A stretch of DNA of 64,000 nt from Xenopus tropicalis (lineage: Eukaryota; Chordata; Amphibia; Anura; Pipidae). Below the pieces are notes generated by a model. The model was given only the letters and a program-made list of their open reading frames with translations, was not told where the DNA came from and made no database searches. Positions 1-10,689 of this stretch are shown here, in pieces. A program made the position numbers and the translations under genes. Where the stretch lies: positions 147,687,045 to 147,751,044 of the forward strand of contig NC_030680.2 in the NCBI RefSeq assembly GCF_000004195.4, in the 5' to 3' direction. How positions within the stretch are numbered: the first letter of the stretch is position 1; every line of letters starts with the position of its first letter.

Positions 1-275
1 TGCATTGCTGGTATGGGGGCCTGGGGGGCTGCTGGGTGTCAGGGATTGGCTGCATTGCTGGTATGGGGGGCTACTGGGGGTCAGGGATTGGCTGCATTGC
101 TGGTATGGGGGGCTGCTGGGTGTCAGGGATTGGCTGCATTGCTGGTATGGGGGGCTACTGGGTGTCTGGGATTGGCTGCATTGCTGGTATGGGGGGGCTG
201 CTGGGTGTCAGGGATTGGCTGCATTGCTGGTATGGGGGGGCTGCTGGGTGTCAGGGATTGGCTGCATTGCTGGTA
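1..275. repeat. 42-bp minisatellite, about 6 copies, cut by window edge
   Basis: The motif tgcattgctggtatgggg...gggattggc repeats about every 42 bp; the first copy is longer, about 50 bp. The array starts before the window and ends near 275. The open frames here come from the periodicity. Confidence 0.93.
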
Positions 276-2872
276 GTAAGGTTCCCACCTCACCCCTTTA
301 TTACCGGCCACATATTGAACCCACACCCTGCATGGCTAATTAGCAATTAATATATAAGTGCATGCTGCAGACTGAACTGGTTTATGTGCCGCCATGCAGT
401 TTGTATCTAAATGAATTGCTAACTGGCCCGGTTGGATGTGGGCTCAGTATGAGGCTGGTAGTAAAGGGGGTGAGTGGATCCCCAGCTGGTAGGAACCTGA
501 GTCCATTATCTGTAAGAGGGGGGAATGTTAGGGTAACAGAGCCCAAATCAGTAACCAGATATTTAAAGGGGAACTTTACCCCAAAACCGTATAGATCTGT
601 AATTCTAAGCAACTTTCCAGTTCCCATTGGATCTGATTTCAAAGTAATTTAAATTCCGTTCTTGCAAATCCAGTTTCCCAGGGGCTTGCGCGGCAGTGAA
701 AGGGTTAGCCATTGGGCCATTGGGCCATTGGGCCGCCAGTTAAGAGGCTGCTTTTCCAGCAGGAAGTTCCCTCCGCGACTAATGCCTCCGCTGAGTAAAG
801 TGCTCAGTGAGCAGATCTATAAATTATATTTTCTGAAAGCAGCAATATCACCTGTAATAATGGCGACTCTTTCCCTATCCCCCCCCTACGGGGAAGGCGC
901 CCCCTCCAAATAACAATGTTCCCAACAAAGAAAGGGCGACTGTCACAAAAAATGGAAAGAAAGGGAAAAAAAAAAATGAAAAAGAGAGAAAAAAAAAATT
1001 TATTTAGTTTACAGAAAGGGAGTGAGTTTTATTGCTGTACCAACAGCACCACCTATTGGCCATTCTGTGCATAGCAGGTGTCAGTTTAGCCTACTGTTTG
1101 ATTTCATTATTATCTTTAGTATAAATGTTTATGGCTGTATTTTGCCCCAGGACCCATTATACGGGACTTTGGCACCATTTTGTGTCTAATGTTATTTGTC
1201 GTTGGGCCCTCAGCACCGCACAGGGCCCATATAGGAACAAATATGCTGCAGAATTTACCCCTAAATTGATGGCACTATATAAATAATAATAATAATAATA
1301 ATAATAAAACCTATGCAGGGTGTGCATTATCTAGCAATAGTACAGGAAGGGGGTCTATTAAACAGAATTTTTTTTGGGGGGTGTTTTGCTTTAATCTTAC
1401 TGAAAACATTTGAGCCAATAGGATTGCTTTGTCACCAACATGGATTTATGCAGCTAAGTCCCCATTATGTACATGGTACTGTCTTATCTCAGGCAGCTAG
1501 TTCTACCCCCCTAATTGTACCCCTAACCAACTGCCTCTTACCCCACACCGACAGCCCTGGACTCCATTAAGCAGGGACTATTAACCCTTTACCCCCTTCC
1601 CCTATACCCCAAACTTAACCCTCTTCTACATGCATTCCTAGCCTGGTCAAGTGAACCTTTAGTATGATGAAGAGAGTAATATTCTGAGACCGTTTGCAAT
1701 TGGTCTTCATTTTTTATTATTTGTAGTTTTTTAATTATTTCAGCATCTCTCCAGCTTGGAGTTTCAGCAGCTATCTGGTTGCTGAGGTTTAAATTACCTT
1801 AGCAACCAGGGCATCCTGGTAGCTCCTAGCAGAAAATGGCATTGCTGAATGTAGGGGTGTCTGGATAATGGGTTTACAGATAATAGATTGCATGTCCGGA
1901 CTGTTGCCTTTCTGCTGGGGTGCAACTTCATGGCCCAAAACAAAACCTTGACCCCCATGTGTACATGTGACCCGATCCCCTCTGGCAGCACCTACCCTTC
2001 TCCCACTGGGCCAGGGGAGGGCACCCCGCAGTTGTGAGCTCTGCTCCCCCCAATAAATATGCTATTGGGCCCCTAAGAGTGCTTGGAACATTGCGGGGCA
2101 TACGGCCGAGCCCGACGATGATTTGGGCCAAGTTCCCGCTGAAGCAGACCCATTAGGAGACAGATGACAATGCAGTAATTAGCATTTATACAGACTAAGC
2201 GTTCGGCATGGGAGCTGCTCACTTTACAGTCAATGGTAGTTGAGTTTATTGTGAAACCAATCAGCAGAATGTGGGGTTGGTGACAGACAGCGAGCTCTGT
2301 ACAAACAAAGCCATGCTGCCATTAAACCACACGCTTTCTCAGCATCCATGACAGCTTATCCCCTCAAATTAATTCCTCATATCCTGGCACTCGGCCTGTC
2401 TCTCATACGGCCCCGGCCAAGTGTAGTGCTGGCTAATAGCACGGAACAGAGTCGCAGCGTGGCGCTCGCCGAGGGACATTTGGCCTTTATTCAGCGGCTA
2501 AAGATGATACACTCGCTGGCAAAAATAGCAATTTATTAGGAGGAAATGTTACATTACAGGTACAGGGGCGGATTTCTCAGCGTAGGTGTTAAACTGCATC
2601 GGCGCAGTTAGTAATATAAATAATATAACCCTATAGTTTCCTGCCTCCTACATACGGGCGCTGTGTGTCCAGCTGAGGGCCCATTGCACTGAGCAGGGAA
2701 ACATGTTTTCTGGTGATCTGAGCCCAAAGCATCTCCTATGTTTCTCTGTTATATGTCAAACCGCGGTTCTTCTGCACCGTTGTATAATGTACCGACTGAG
2801 AGGCCTTCTGGGAATCCCTTCAATTATTAGTCTTATAGCTGGGGGTGATTTTTGTGTTTGGGGAGGCTAAAT
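276..2872. other. Non-tandem intronic or intergenic sequence, no gene recognised
   Basis: No convincing exon was seen. Short features are a (aat)n microsatellite at about 1284-1308 at the end of an element fragment (gcactatataaataataat), and a small palindrome near 1775-1810 (ggttgctgag ... ttagcaacca) typical of frog MITEs. The stretch 2280-2540 looks unique and has open reading on + but no splice-site pair. It probably lies in a large cfap20dc intron or 5' of the visible exons. Confidence 0.5.
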
Positions 2873-3838
2873 TCCATTCCATGTATAATACCCCAGAACC
2901 CACAGCAGATAAATACAGTGCCAATTCCATGTATAATACCCCAGAACCCACAGCAGGATAAATACAGTGCCAATTCCATGTATAATACCCCAGAACCCAC
3001 AGCAGGATAAATACAGTGCCAATTCCATGTATAATACCCACAGAACCCACAGCAGGATAAATACAGTGCCAATTCCATGTATAATACCCCAGAACCCACA
3101 GCAGGATAAATACAGTGCCAATTCCAGGTATAATACCCCAGAACCCACAGCAGGATAAATACAGTGCCAATTCCATGTATAATATCCCCAGAACCCACAG
3201 CAGGATAAATACAGTGCCAATTCCATGTATAATACCCCAGAACCCACAGCAGATAAATACAGTGCCAATTCCATGTATAATACCCCAGAACCCACAGCAG
3301 GATAAATACAGTGCCAATTCCATGTATAATACCCCAGAACCCACAGCAGGATAAATACAGTGCCAATTCCATGTATAATACCCCAGAACCCACAGCAGGA
3401 TAAATACAGTGCCAATTCCATGTATAATACCCAGAACCCACAGCAGATAAATACAGTGCCAATTCCATGTATAATACCCCAGAACCCACAGCGGGATAAA
3501 TACAGTGCCAATTCCATGTATAATACCCCAGAACCCACAGCGGGATAAATACAGTGCCAATTCCATGTATAATACCCCAGAACCCACAGCAGGATAAATA
3601 CAGTGCCAATTCCATGTATAATACCCCAGAACCCACAGCAGATAAATACAGTGCCAATTCCATGTATAATACCCCAGAACCCACAGCGGGATAAATACAG
3701 TGCCAATTCCATGTATAATACCCCAGAACCCACAGCGGGATAAATACAGTGCCAATTCCATGTATAATACCCCAGAACCCACAGCAGGATAAATACAGTG
3801 CCAATTCCATGTATAATACCCCAGAACCCACAGCAGGA
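2873..3838. repeat. 49-bp minisatellite, left block (about 20 copies)
   Basis: Units of 48-49 bp (ccaattccatgtataatacc + ccagaacccacagcaggata + aatacagtg). Variants are cagcagata (48 bp) and cagcggga. The same array continues at 14415 after the LINE. Because 49 is not a multiple of three and the reverse strand lacks stops, three overlapping minus-strand open frames of about 290-340 codons run through it; they have no protein features. Confidence 0.97.
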
Positions 3839-3912
3839 AGTAGGAGGAGGAGCTTGAACACTGTGTGCTGCTGCTGAGTGTTTGGGCCTGCTTTACCCTA
3901 CTGAACCACCAG

Positions 3913-6900
3913 ATGTCCTCCCGCAGCCCAGGCCTGATGCTTCGGTCTGGGCTTGCTCTGTCAGGCCAGCCCCAGGCTTCATCAAGATCTAGGCCTGGTG
4001 GTTTGGCTGCTAAGAGCCAGAGTGAGTATGAAGCAGAGGGCCAGGAAAAACAACTTTATGGCCCAGCAGATGATGTTGCTGCGGATTTACCTGCACTGAA
4101 GCCAGGAGATCAGGGCTTCCAGATTAACATGGCTGCCTGTATCAGGGCTTACAAGAAGAAAAAGGCTGAGAGTGAGTCCCTTAAAGCCCAAATAAAGAAA
4201 AAGAAGGGGGAGTGCAGCAAGTTGACCAGCAGTGCCAGACCCAGAAAGAAGCAGGAGATTGCTGCCCTGCAGGAGAAGCTGGAGGAGCTGGAGGCAGAAG
4301 TATCTCTCCTGGGGCAGAGGATTGGGCCTGTGAGGGAGGCCTTTGACAACCAGGACAAGTTTAAGGAGAGGAGGCAGAGGGACAAGGACCTGCTGAAAAT
4401 GAAACACCGCTCCATATCTGTATCATCCGGTGATGAGAGTGCAGCCCCCTCCTCCAGGTACAGTGTCTCCCTGGGCCCCAATCCCTCTCCTTCCCAGAGT
4501 CCTGTGGCCCCCTCTGGCTCCCCTGGGCTACTCACTGAAATAAAGGGCCTGGAGTCTCCCACCCTGAGGCCACACAAGTTGGTTTTCTCAGCGGATGAGA
4601 TTGAGGACATTGATCCTAAAGAGAAAGTTAAAGCAAGAAAAAGTGTAAAAGCCAAAGAAACCTCATTGTTTGTATTTGCAGAGGAGGATTTCCCTGTATT
4701 ACCGGCTCCTGCTACTCAGGGGGCCCCCCCAGGTAAGCCTGTTACCTCTGTTACTGTGGGTGCCCTGTCTGCCTCTGCCCCCCGGGCACCTTGTTCCCTG
4801 GCCTCTGGCAGCCCCCCCTGTGTGTCTGGGATGGAAACTGGGAAATGTGTCTCTAAACCATCTTACCTTGCTGAGAGCTCTGGGAAAGGCATCATTGCAT
4901 GTACTGTTATTCCTTCTGTGCTGTCACATCCAGCCCTGTATACACAGGTGCCTACAACTCCCAGCATCCCCTCTAGTCCCACTGACACTGGGAAAAGCAA
5001 GACTGTTGGTTTTTGCGGGAAAATTAAGCCAGGTAAATCTTTGCCTACATCTCCCATGATCCCCTCTGGTTCCTTTGAGGCTACCGAGAACTCTGCCATA
5101 TGCCCCCCAGGCATCATTGCATGTACTGTTATTCCTTCTGTGCTGTCACATCCAGCCATGTATACAGAGGTGCCTACAACTCCCAGCATCCCCTCTAGTC
5201 CTACTGACACTGGGAAAAGCAAGACTGTTAGTTTTGGCGGGAAATTAAGCCAGGTGAATTTTTGCCTACATCTCCCATGATCCCCTCTGATTCCTTTGAG
5301 GCTACTGAGAACTCTGCCATTTGCACCCATAACAACATTCCACGTACTGTTGTTCCTTCTGTGCTGTCACATCAGGATGCAGCCCAGTATACAAAGGTGC
5401 CTACAACTCCCATCATCCCCTCTGAGGCGGTTAACCCAGCAGGGACTGTATTTGACCAGTTTGAGGATGCAGTTGACATCAGGGAGGTTTCTGGTAGAAA
5501 GGAAGCTTGTTTTTCATCAGTGCCTACAACTCCCATCATCCTCTCCTGTTCTGTTATAAAGACAGTGGAAGGTCAGTTTGAGGATGCCGCTGACATCAGG
5601 GGAGAAGAGGTCTCTGACAGGAAAGTGTCTTCATCTCCCATCATCATCTCCAGTCCAGCTGCAGGGACAGTGAGCCGTCGGTCTGAGGGTGTCATTAGCA
5701 CTGTGGAAGGAGAACTCTGTGACAGGCAGCTCCGGAATATACTGACTACAACTCCCATGATTCCCTGTGGTGTATCGGATTTGGTTGCAATTCAGAAAGA
5801 CACTGAAACCAGGGGTAGAGGGACTGTTAAAAATACTTTTACAAAAAAATCTGTTACCTTGGTGGGTTCTGGGGAGGTTGTGGGTAAAGCACCTCCTAAT
5901 GTCAATCCTACTGCTTTGTCTCTTTCCCCTGAGCAGGGCCACAGGTCTGTCCTTTACCCCCAGGTTATAATCATCAAAGCCAAGCAACCTCCAGCCAATG
6001 AGGGGGCTCCAAAGGCTCCTGTTAATGTTGTATCTGTGGCTGATGGCAGTGCTGTAAGATCTGTGGGGGGTATGGCAGTGCCTGTACCCGAGGTGCCCGG
6101 TATATCTGTGCCCAACACTGTGCCTGTAAGATCTGTGGGGCTGAATCCTGTGGGAGGTATGGCTGCTGGTGTGGGTGAGCCTGTGCCCAAGGTGCCTGCT
6201 GAGCCTGGTGTATCTGTGCCCAACACTGTGCCTGTAAGATCTGTGGGGCTGAATCCTGTGGGGGGTATGGCTGTGCCTGTATCAGAGGTGCCCGGTATAT
6301 CTGTGCCCAACACTGTGCCTGTAAGATCTGTGGGGGGTATGGCAGTGACTGTACCCGAGGTGCCCGGTATATCTGTGCCCAACACTGTGCCTGTAAGATC
6401 TGTGGGGGGTATGGCAGTGACTGTACCCGAGGTGCCCAGTATATCTGTGCCCAACACTGTGCCTGTAAGATCTGTGGGGGGTATGGCAGTGACTGTACCC
6501 GAGGTGCCCGGTATATCTGTGCCCAACACTGTGCCTGTAAGATCTGTGGGGCTGAATCCTGTGGGGGGAATGGCTGCTGGTGTGGGTGAGCCTGTGCCCG
6601 AGGTGCCTGCTGAGCCTGGTATAACTGTGCCCAACACTGTGCCCGTGAATGCTGTGAGTGGGAGTGTGGGGGATTCTATGGTGAGAGAAAGACTGACTCC
6701 TGGCACTAGTCAGAGATCCTTTGCCAATGTAACATCTACTGGTAGTTTTTCATCAAGGGGTCCTGTAAATTCCTCTGTAAGAACAGCTGCAGGGGGTCCC
6801 CAGCACTTCCTGGTCCACTTGCTGGCCCGGGTCCATCCTCTAGTGGTGGGGGTATGGGGGGTTACTCATCGGATGCCGCCAGGCGCAAAAAACGCAGTAA

Positions 6901-8684
6901 AGCTGCAATGGATAAGTGAGGGCCCCCCGCCTGGCAGGGACACTGTTATAGATAGGGTGTTGGAACTGGGGTTTGTGGCAGAGGATTTTCATATGTTTGT
7001 TCACAACACTGTTTTCAGAGATTATACCATCAGCTTTGTGAGGCTACAGGACCTTGACACCTTCTGGGCCAATTACAGGAAGGCTGAGGCGGAGGGTAAA
7101 TGGGTCGGCTTTAAAACCATTGTGGTCTCCAGACCGGGCATTGTGAAGGTCACCATACTTGTGGACAATGAGTCCATTCCCCCTGCAGACCTGAGGGTTT
7201 GGCTTAAGAGGTACGGGGAGGTGTTAGGAGGAGTACAGAAAGACCTGGATGGAAGGGGTATTTGGTCAGGGGGTTGGCACGTCCGGTTCCGCCTACGTAC
7301 CGTAGGGAATGTCACACAACACATCCCCAGCTCTGCTTACATTGGTAAAGACAGAGTTTACTGTTTCTACCCAGGCCAGCCCAGGCAGTGCTGGAAATGT
7401 GGCTCATCCAGGCACTTCAGTATGGACTGTGACAAGCTGAAGTGTGCCTTGTGCCTTGGCTTTGGGCATGTGGCTAAAGGATGCCCCAAAAGTATCAGGT
7501 GCAATCTTTGCGGAGAACTTGGCCACGCATACAGTAAGTGCCCTATGTCGTGGCAAAGTATTGAGGATGAGTTTCTTGAAGAGATGGGTCATCCTGATTA
7601 TGCCACCCCCCCAGCTCAGCAGGCTCCTGTCAGAACTATAACTACCACTCCATCTGTACCCCAGGGTACTACAGGGCCTCCCATGTGTAGGTCAACTCAG
7701 TCAGCCAATGTTGTAAGTCTTTTGGCTGCTTCCTCTACCCCTTGCCCATCCCCTCCCTCATCCTCTCTCCATCACCAATCATCTTCTTCCCACCCATCCC
7801 CTCCCCCTCGCCAGTCTTCTTCCCACACATCCCTTCCCCCTCGCCAGTCTTCTTCCCACCCATCCCTTCTTCCTCGCCAGTCTTCTTCCCACCCATCCCT
7901 TCTTCCTCGCCAGTCTTCTTCCCACCCATCCCTTCCTCCTCGCCAGTCTTCTTCCCACCCATCCCTTCCCCCTCGCCAGTCTTCTTCCCACCTATCCCTT
8001 CCTCCTCGCCAGTCTTCTTCCCACCCATCCCTTCCCCCTCGCCAGTCTTCTTCCCACCCATCCCTTCCTCCTCGCCAGTCTTCTTCCCACCCATCCCTTC
8101 CTCCTCGCCAGTCTTCTTCCCTTCGCCCATCTTCCCCCCTCGTCCTTCCTCTCCTCTTCACCCATCTTCCCCCCCTTGTCCTTCCTCTCCTCTTCACCCA
8201 TCTTCCCCCCTTGTCCTTCCTCTCCTCTTCACCCATCTTCCCCCCTCGTCCTTCCTCTCCTCTTCACCCATCTTCCCCCCCTCGTCCTTCCTCTCCTCTT
8301 TACCCATCCTCACCCTCTCGCTCTACTCGAAGTGTTCAGAGGGAAGAGGGCTGGTCTAAGGTGGGTAAGTCTAAGAAGGATAAGAAAAGGAGGGGTAAAA
8401 TGAAGCTTGGCATGACCGAGGGGAAGAGTAATGCTGTGCCCCTTGCGGAGAACAGGTTTGGGCCTTTATGTTGGGCTGACCAAGTGGAGTTAGAGGAGGA
8501 GGAGGAGCGGTTGGCTAATGAGCTTGGGGAGGATTCCCATGATGACAATAGTTCTTCTTCCTCTGACCTCGAGGACATTCCTGTTGAGGAAGCAGAAAGG
8601 TTTCCCTTTGGGCTCTCAGCTAAGCGGGAGGGTTCTGATGATGACAGAAGGACAAAGAGGCAGGCGAAAGCCTCCAGAATTTAA
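3913..8684 (+). CDS. LINE ORF1 protein: coiled coil, peptide repeats, RNA-binding-like region, three CCHC knuckles (one frameshift)
   Basis: ORF1 should be the nucleic-acid-binding RNP protein of the retrotransposon. The frame is open from 3865; I prefer ATG 3913 (MSSRSPG...), but the start is uncertain. In order: a Lys/Glu-rich coiled coil (about 4130-4410); degenerate repeats with PTTPSIPSSP and PTSPMIPSG motifs (4890-5660); about 8 repeats of VPGISVPNTVPVRSVGG type (6040-6660); a folded region (6890-7370) that looks RRM-like; CCHC knuckles CWKCGSSRHFSMDC (7389-7430), CALCLGFGHVAKGC (7444-7485) and CNLCGELGHAYSKC (7501-7542); about 12 Ser/Pro/Arg repeats (RQSSSHPSLP, 7790-8130); and a charged tail. 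Comparing two internal repeats (around 5021 and 5243) shows one A missing in the second, which shifts frame; reading resumes in the frame open from 5262. At about 1,590 codons it is much longer than usual LINE ORF1s, mainly because of the repeats. Confidence 0.85.
6040..6660 (+). repeat. Coding minisatellite inside LINE ORF1
   Basis: In-frame repeats encode variants of (V)PEVPGISVPNTVPVRSVGG, alternating a short type with a longer type carrying LNPVGGMAAGVGEPVP. Near-identical copies imply recent expansion by slippage or unequal exchange while keeping the frame. Confidence 0.85.
7740..8325 (+). repeat. Pyrimidine-rich coding repeats at the ORF1 C-terminus
   Basis: Two arrays lie back to back: about 30-bp units cagtcttcttcccacccatc (Arg/Gln/Ser/His/Pro peptide) to 8130, then about 36-bp units cctctcctcttcacccatct to 8325. 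The second array contains the upstream breakpoint of the 2-kb duplication, so it is the likely site of misalignment. Confidence 0.85.
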
Positions 8685-8694
8685 TCACTCTGTA

Positions 8695-10398
8695 ATGGCT
8701 GTCCCCCCTCCAATTCGCTTTGCGACCATTAATGTCGCGAGTGTGAGGTCTGTAAGTGCAAGAGAATCGGCCTATTTTTTGTTCTCCCGAATTGAGGCAG
8801 AAGTTTTATTTTTGCAGGAGACCAGGCTATGTCATCTGGCCGATATACATAAAGCTAAAAAAGAATGGAGTCACGGTCCCTCCTATTGGTCTCTTGCAGC
8901 CGAGCCTTACAGTGGAGTGGCGGTCCTTTTTAAGACCGATAGGGTAACAATCAAACGGGTGATTGAAGTAGAGATGGGTCGTTGCATGGTCCTTGACGTC
9001 CTGCTGAACGGGCAAGATCTTCGCCTGATTAATATTTATGGTCCTCAGTCAAACGGGGCGAGGAAGGACCTGTTTAGCAGGATTAAGCCCTTTCTTTTTA
9101 CAGCCCAGTTGGTAGTTTTTGGCGGTGATTTTAACACCGTGACTAGGCGTATGGACAGGGGAAGTGCCGCAGGCCGACTGGGCTCTGATACTCCTTTCCT
9201 AAATAGCATAGTCAGAGAGGCCGGTCTTGTGGATGTGCACATTCGCCACTACCCAGACCGCACGGGGTTCACCTTCTATAGAGGTATATGTAGGAGTAGG
9301 ATAGACAGGTTTTTTGTTAAAGAAGACTCTGTAACATCGCCCCCCGAGGTGATGGCTGTGGAGTTTTCTGATCACTGTATGTTGTTGGTTTCCCTGAATG
9401 TCTCTCAGACCCCTCAGAGGGGTAAGGGTTTATGGCGCTTAAATTCGGCCCTCCTGGGGGAGGAGTGGGTAAAACAGTCTTTCAGGGACTTTTTTCAGGA
9501 CCAGGAATCTTTAATAGATGTCTGCAGCAGTAAGGTTGAGTGGTGGGAGATGGTCAAAAGAAGGATCGCAGGACTCTTTCGAGGCCTAGCAAACAAAATA
9601 CAAATTGATAAATATCGTGCCTATCTTGCCCTCAGGAGGAAGCTTGACAGACTGGTGTCTGATGGCGGTGATCGTGGGGAGATCACCAGAGTTAAGGCTC
9701 TGATGAAGGAGTATCAGTATGACAGGTACTCTTCCCTGGTTCTGGAAAGGGATTACGGGCCTTACCACTCACCTGACCCTTACCAGAACTGTAGGGAAGC
9801 AGCTTCCCGCAAGTTTGTACATGGCTTGCGAAATGAGGCCGGGGTGCTTGAGACTTCGGTTCCAGGCATCCTAGGCGTTGTTGAAAACTATTATACTGGA
9901 CTCTTGAAGGAACAAGAACTCAGCCCGGCTAGAATGTCTTCCTTCCTGGACGAGACTCCTATTCAGAAAGATAATGACATTCCTTTTGATGATTTGGTGG
10001 GTGAGATTGAGGTTGATGAAGTCATGACGGCCATTGATAGCCTAAACCTTAAAAAGTCACCAGGGCCTGACGGTCTTACGGCCGAGTTTTATAAAGAGTT
10101 TCGAGACGTTTTGGCACCTTGTCTCACGGAGATTTTTAATAGCTCCCTGGCCGAGGGTTTACTCCCTCCCTCCATGAGACACTCAGCCTTAATCTTGCTC
10201 TCCAAGGGTTTTCCTCTCCTCTTCACCCATCTTCCCCCCCTCGTCCTTCCTCTCCTCTTCACCCATCTTCCCCCCCTCGTCCTTCCTCTCCTCTTTACCC
10301 ATCCTCACCCTCTCGCTCTACTCGAAGTGTTCAGAGGGAAGAGGGCTGGTCTAAGGTGGGTAAGTCTAAGAAGGATAAGAAAAGGAGGGGTAAAATGA
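8695..10398 (+). pseudogene. LINE ORF2, first copy, truncated: endonuclease plus start of RT
   Basis: The frame is open from 8518, but the natural start is probably ATG 8695 (MAVPPPIRFATINVASV), 10 nt after the ORF1 stop TAA (8682-8684) and in another frame. It carries the complete APE endonuclease motif set (ATINV, LFLQETR, INIYGPQ, GGDFN, SRIDR, SDH) and the first RT block (KSPGPDG). Near 10209 the sequence jumps back to the ORF1 repeat tail, so the protein runs into Leu/Pro-rich repeat peptide and stops at 10398 before the RT palm. The retained nucleotides appear identical to the second copy. Confidence 0.85.
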
Positions 10399-10679
10399 AG
10401 CTTGGCATGACCGAGGGGAAGAGTAATGCTGTGCCCCTTGCGGAGAACAGGTTTGGGCCTTTATGTTGGGCTGACCAAGTGGAGTTAGAGGAGGAGGAGG
10501 AGCGGTTGGCTAATGAGCTTGGGGAGGATTCCCATGATGACAATAGTTCTTCTTCCTCTGACCTCGAGGACATTCCTGTTGAGGAAGCAGAAAGGTTTCC
10601 CTTTGGGCTCTCAGCTAAGCGGGAGGGTTCTGATGATGACAGAAGGACAAAGAGGCAGGCGAAAGCCTCCAGAATTTAA
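10209..10679 (+). pseudogene. Duplicated C-terminal fragment of LINE ORF1
   Basis: This repeats the last part of ORF1 (Pro-rich repeat end, the charged KKDKKRRGKMK region, the Glu-rich segment, stop TAA 10677-10679). It lacks the coiled coil, folded region and zinc knuckles, so it is a by-product of the duplication. Confidence 0.85.
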
Positions 10680-10689
10680 TCACTCTGTA

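Noticed and set aside
2820..3861. Minus-strand ORFs of 288-342 codons in the 49-bp array
   Set aside because: The same peptide appears in all three frames because 49 mod 3 is 1 and the unit has no stop on that strand; no domain, start context or codon signal.
7735..8236. Minus-strand Gly/Glu/Lys-rich ORFs opposite ORF1
   Set aside because: Shadow of the pyrimidine-rich coding repeats on +.
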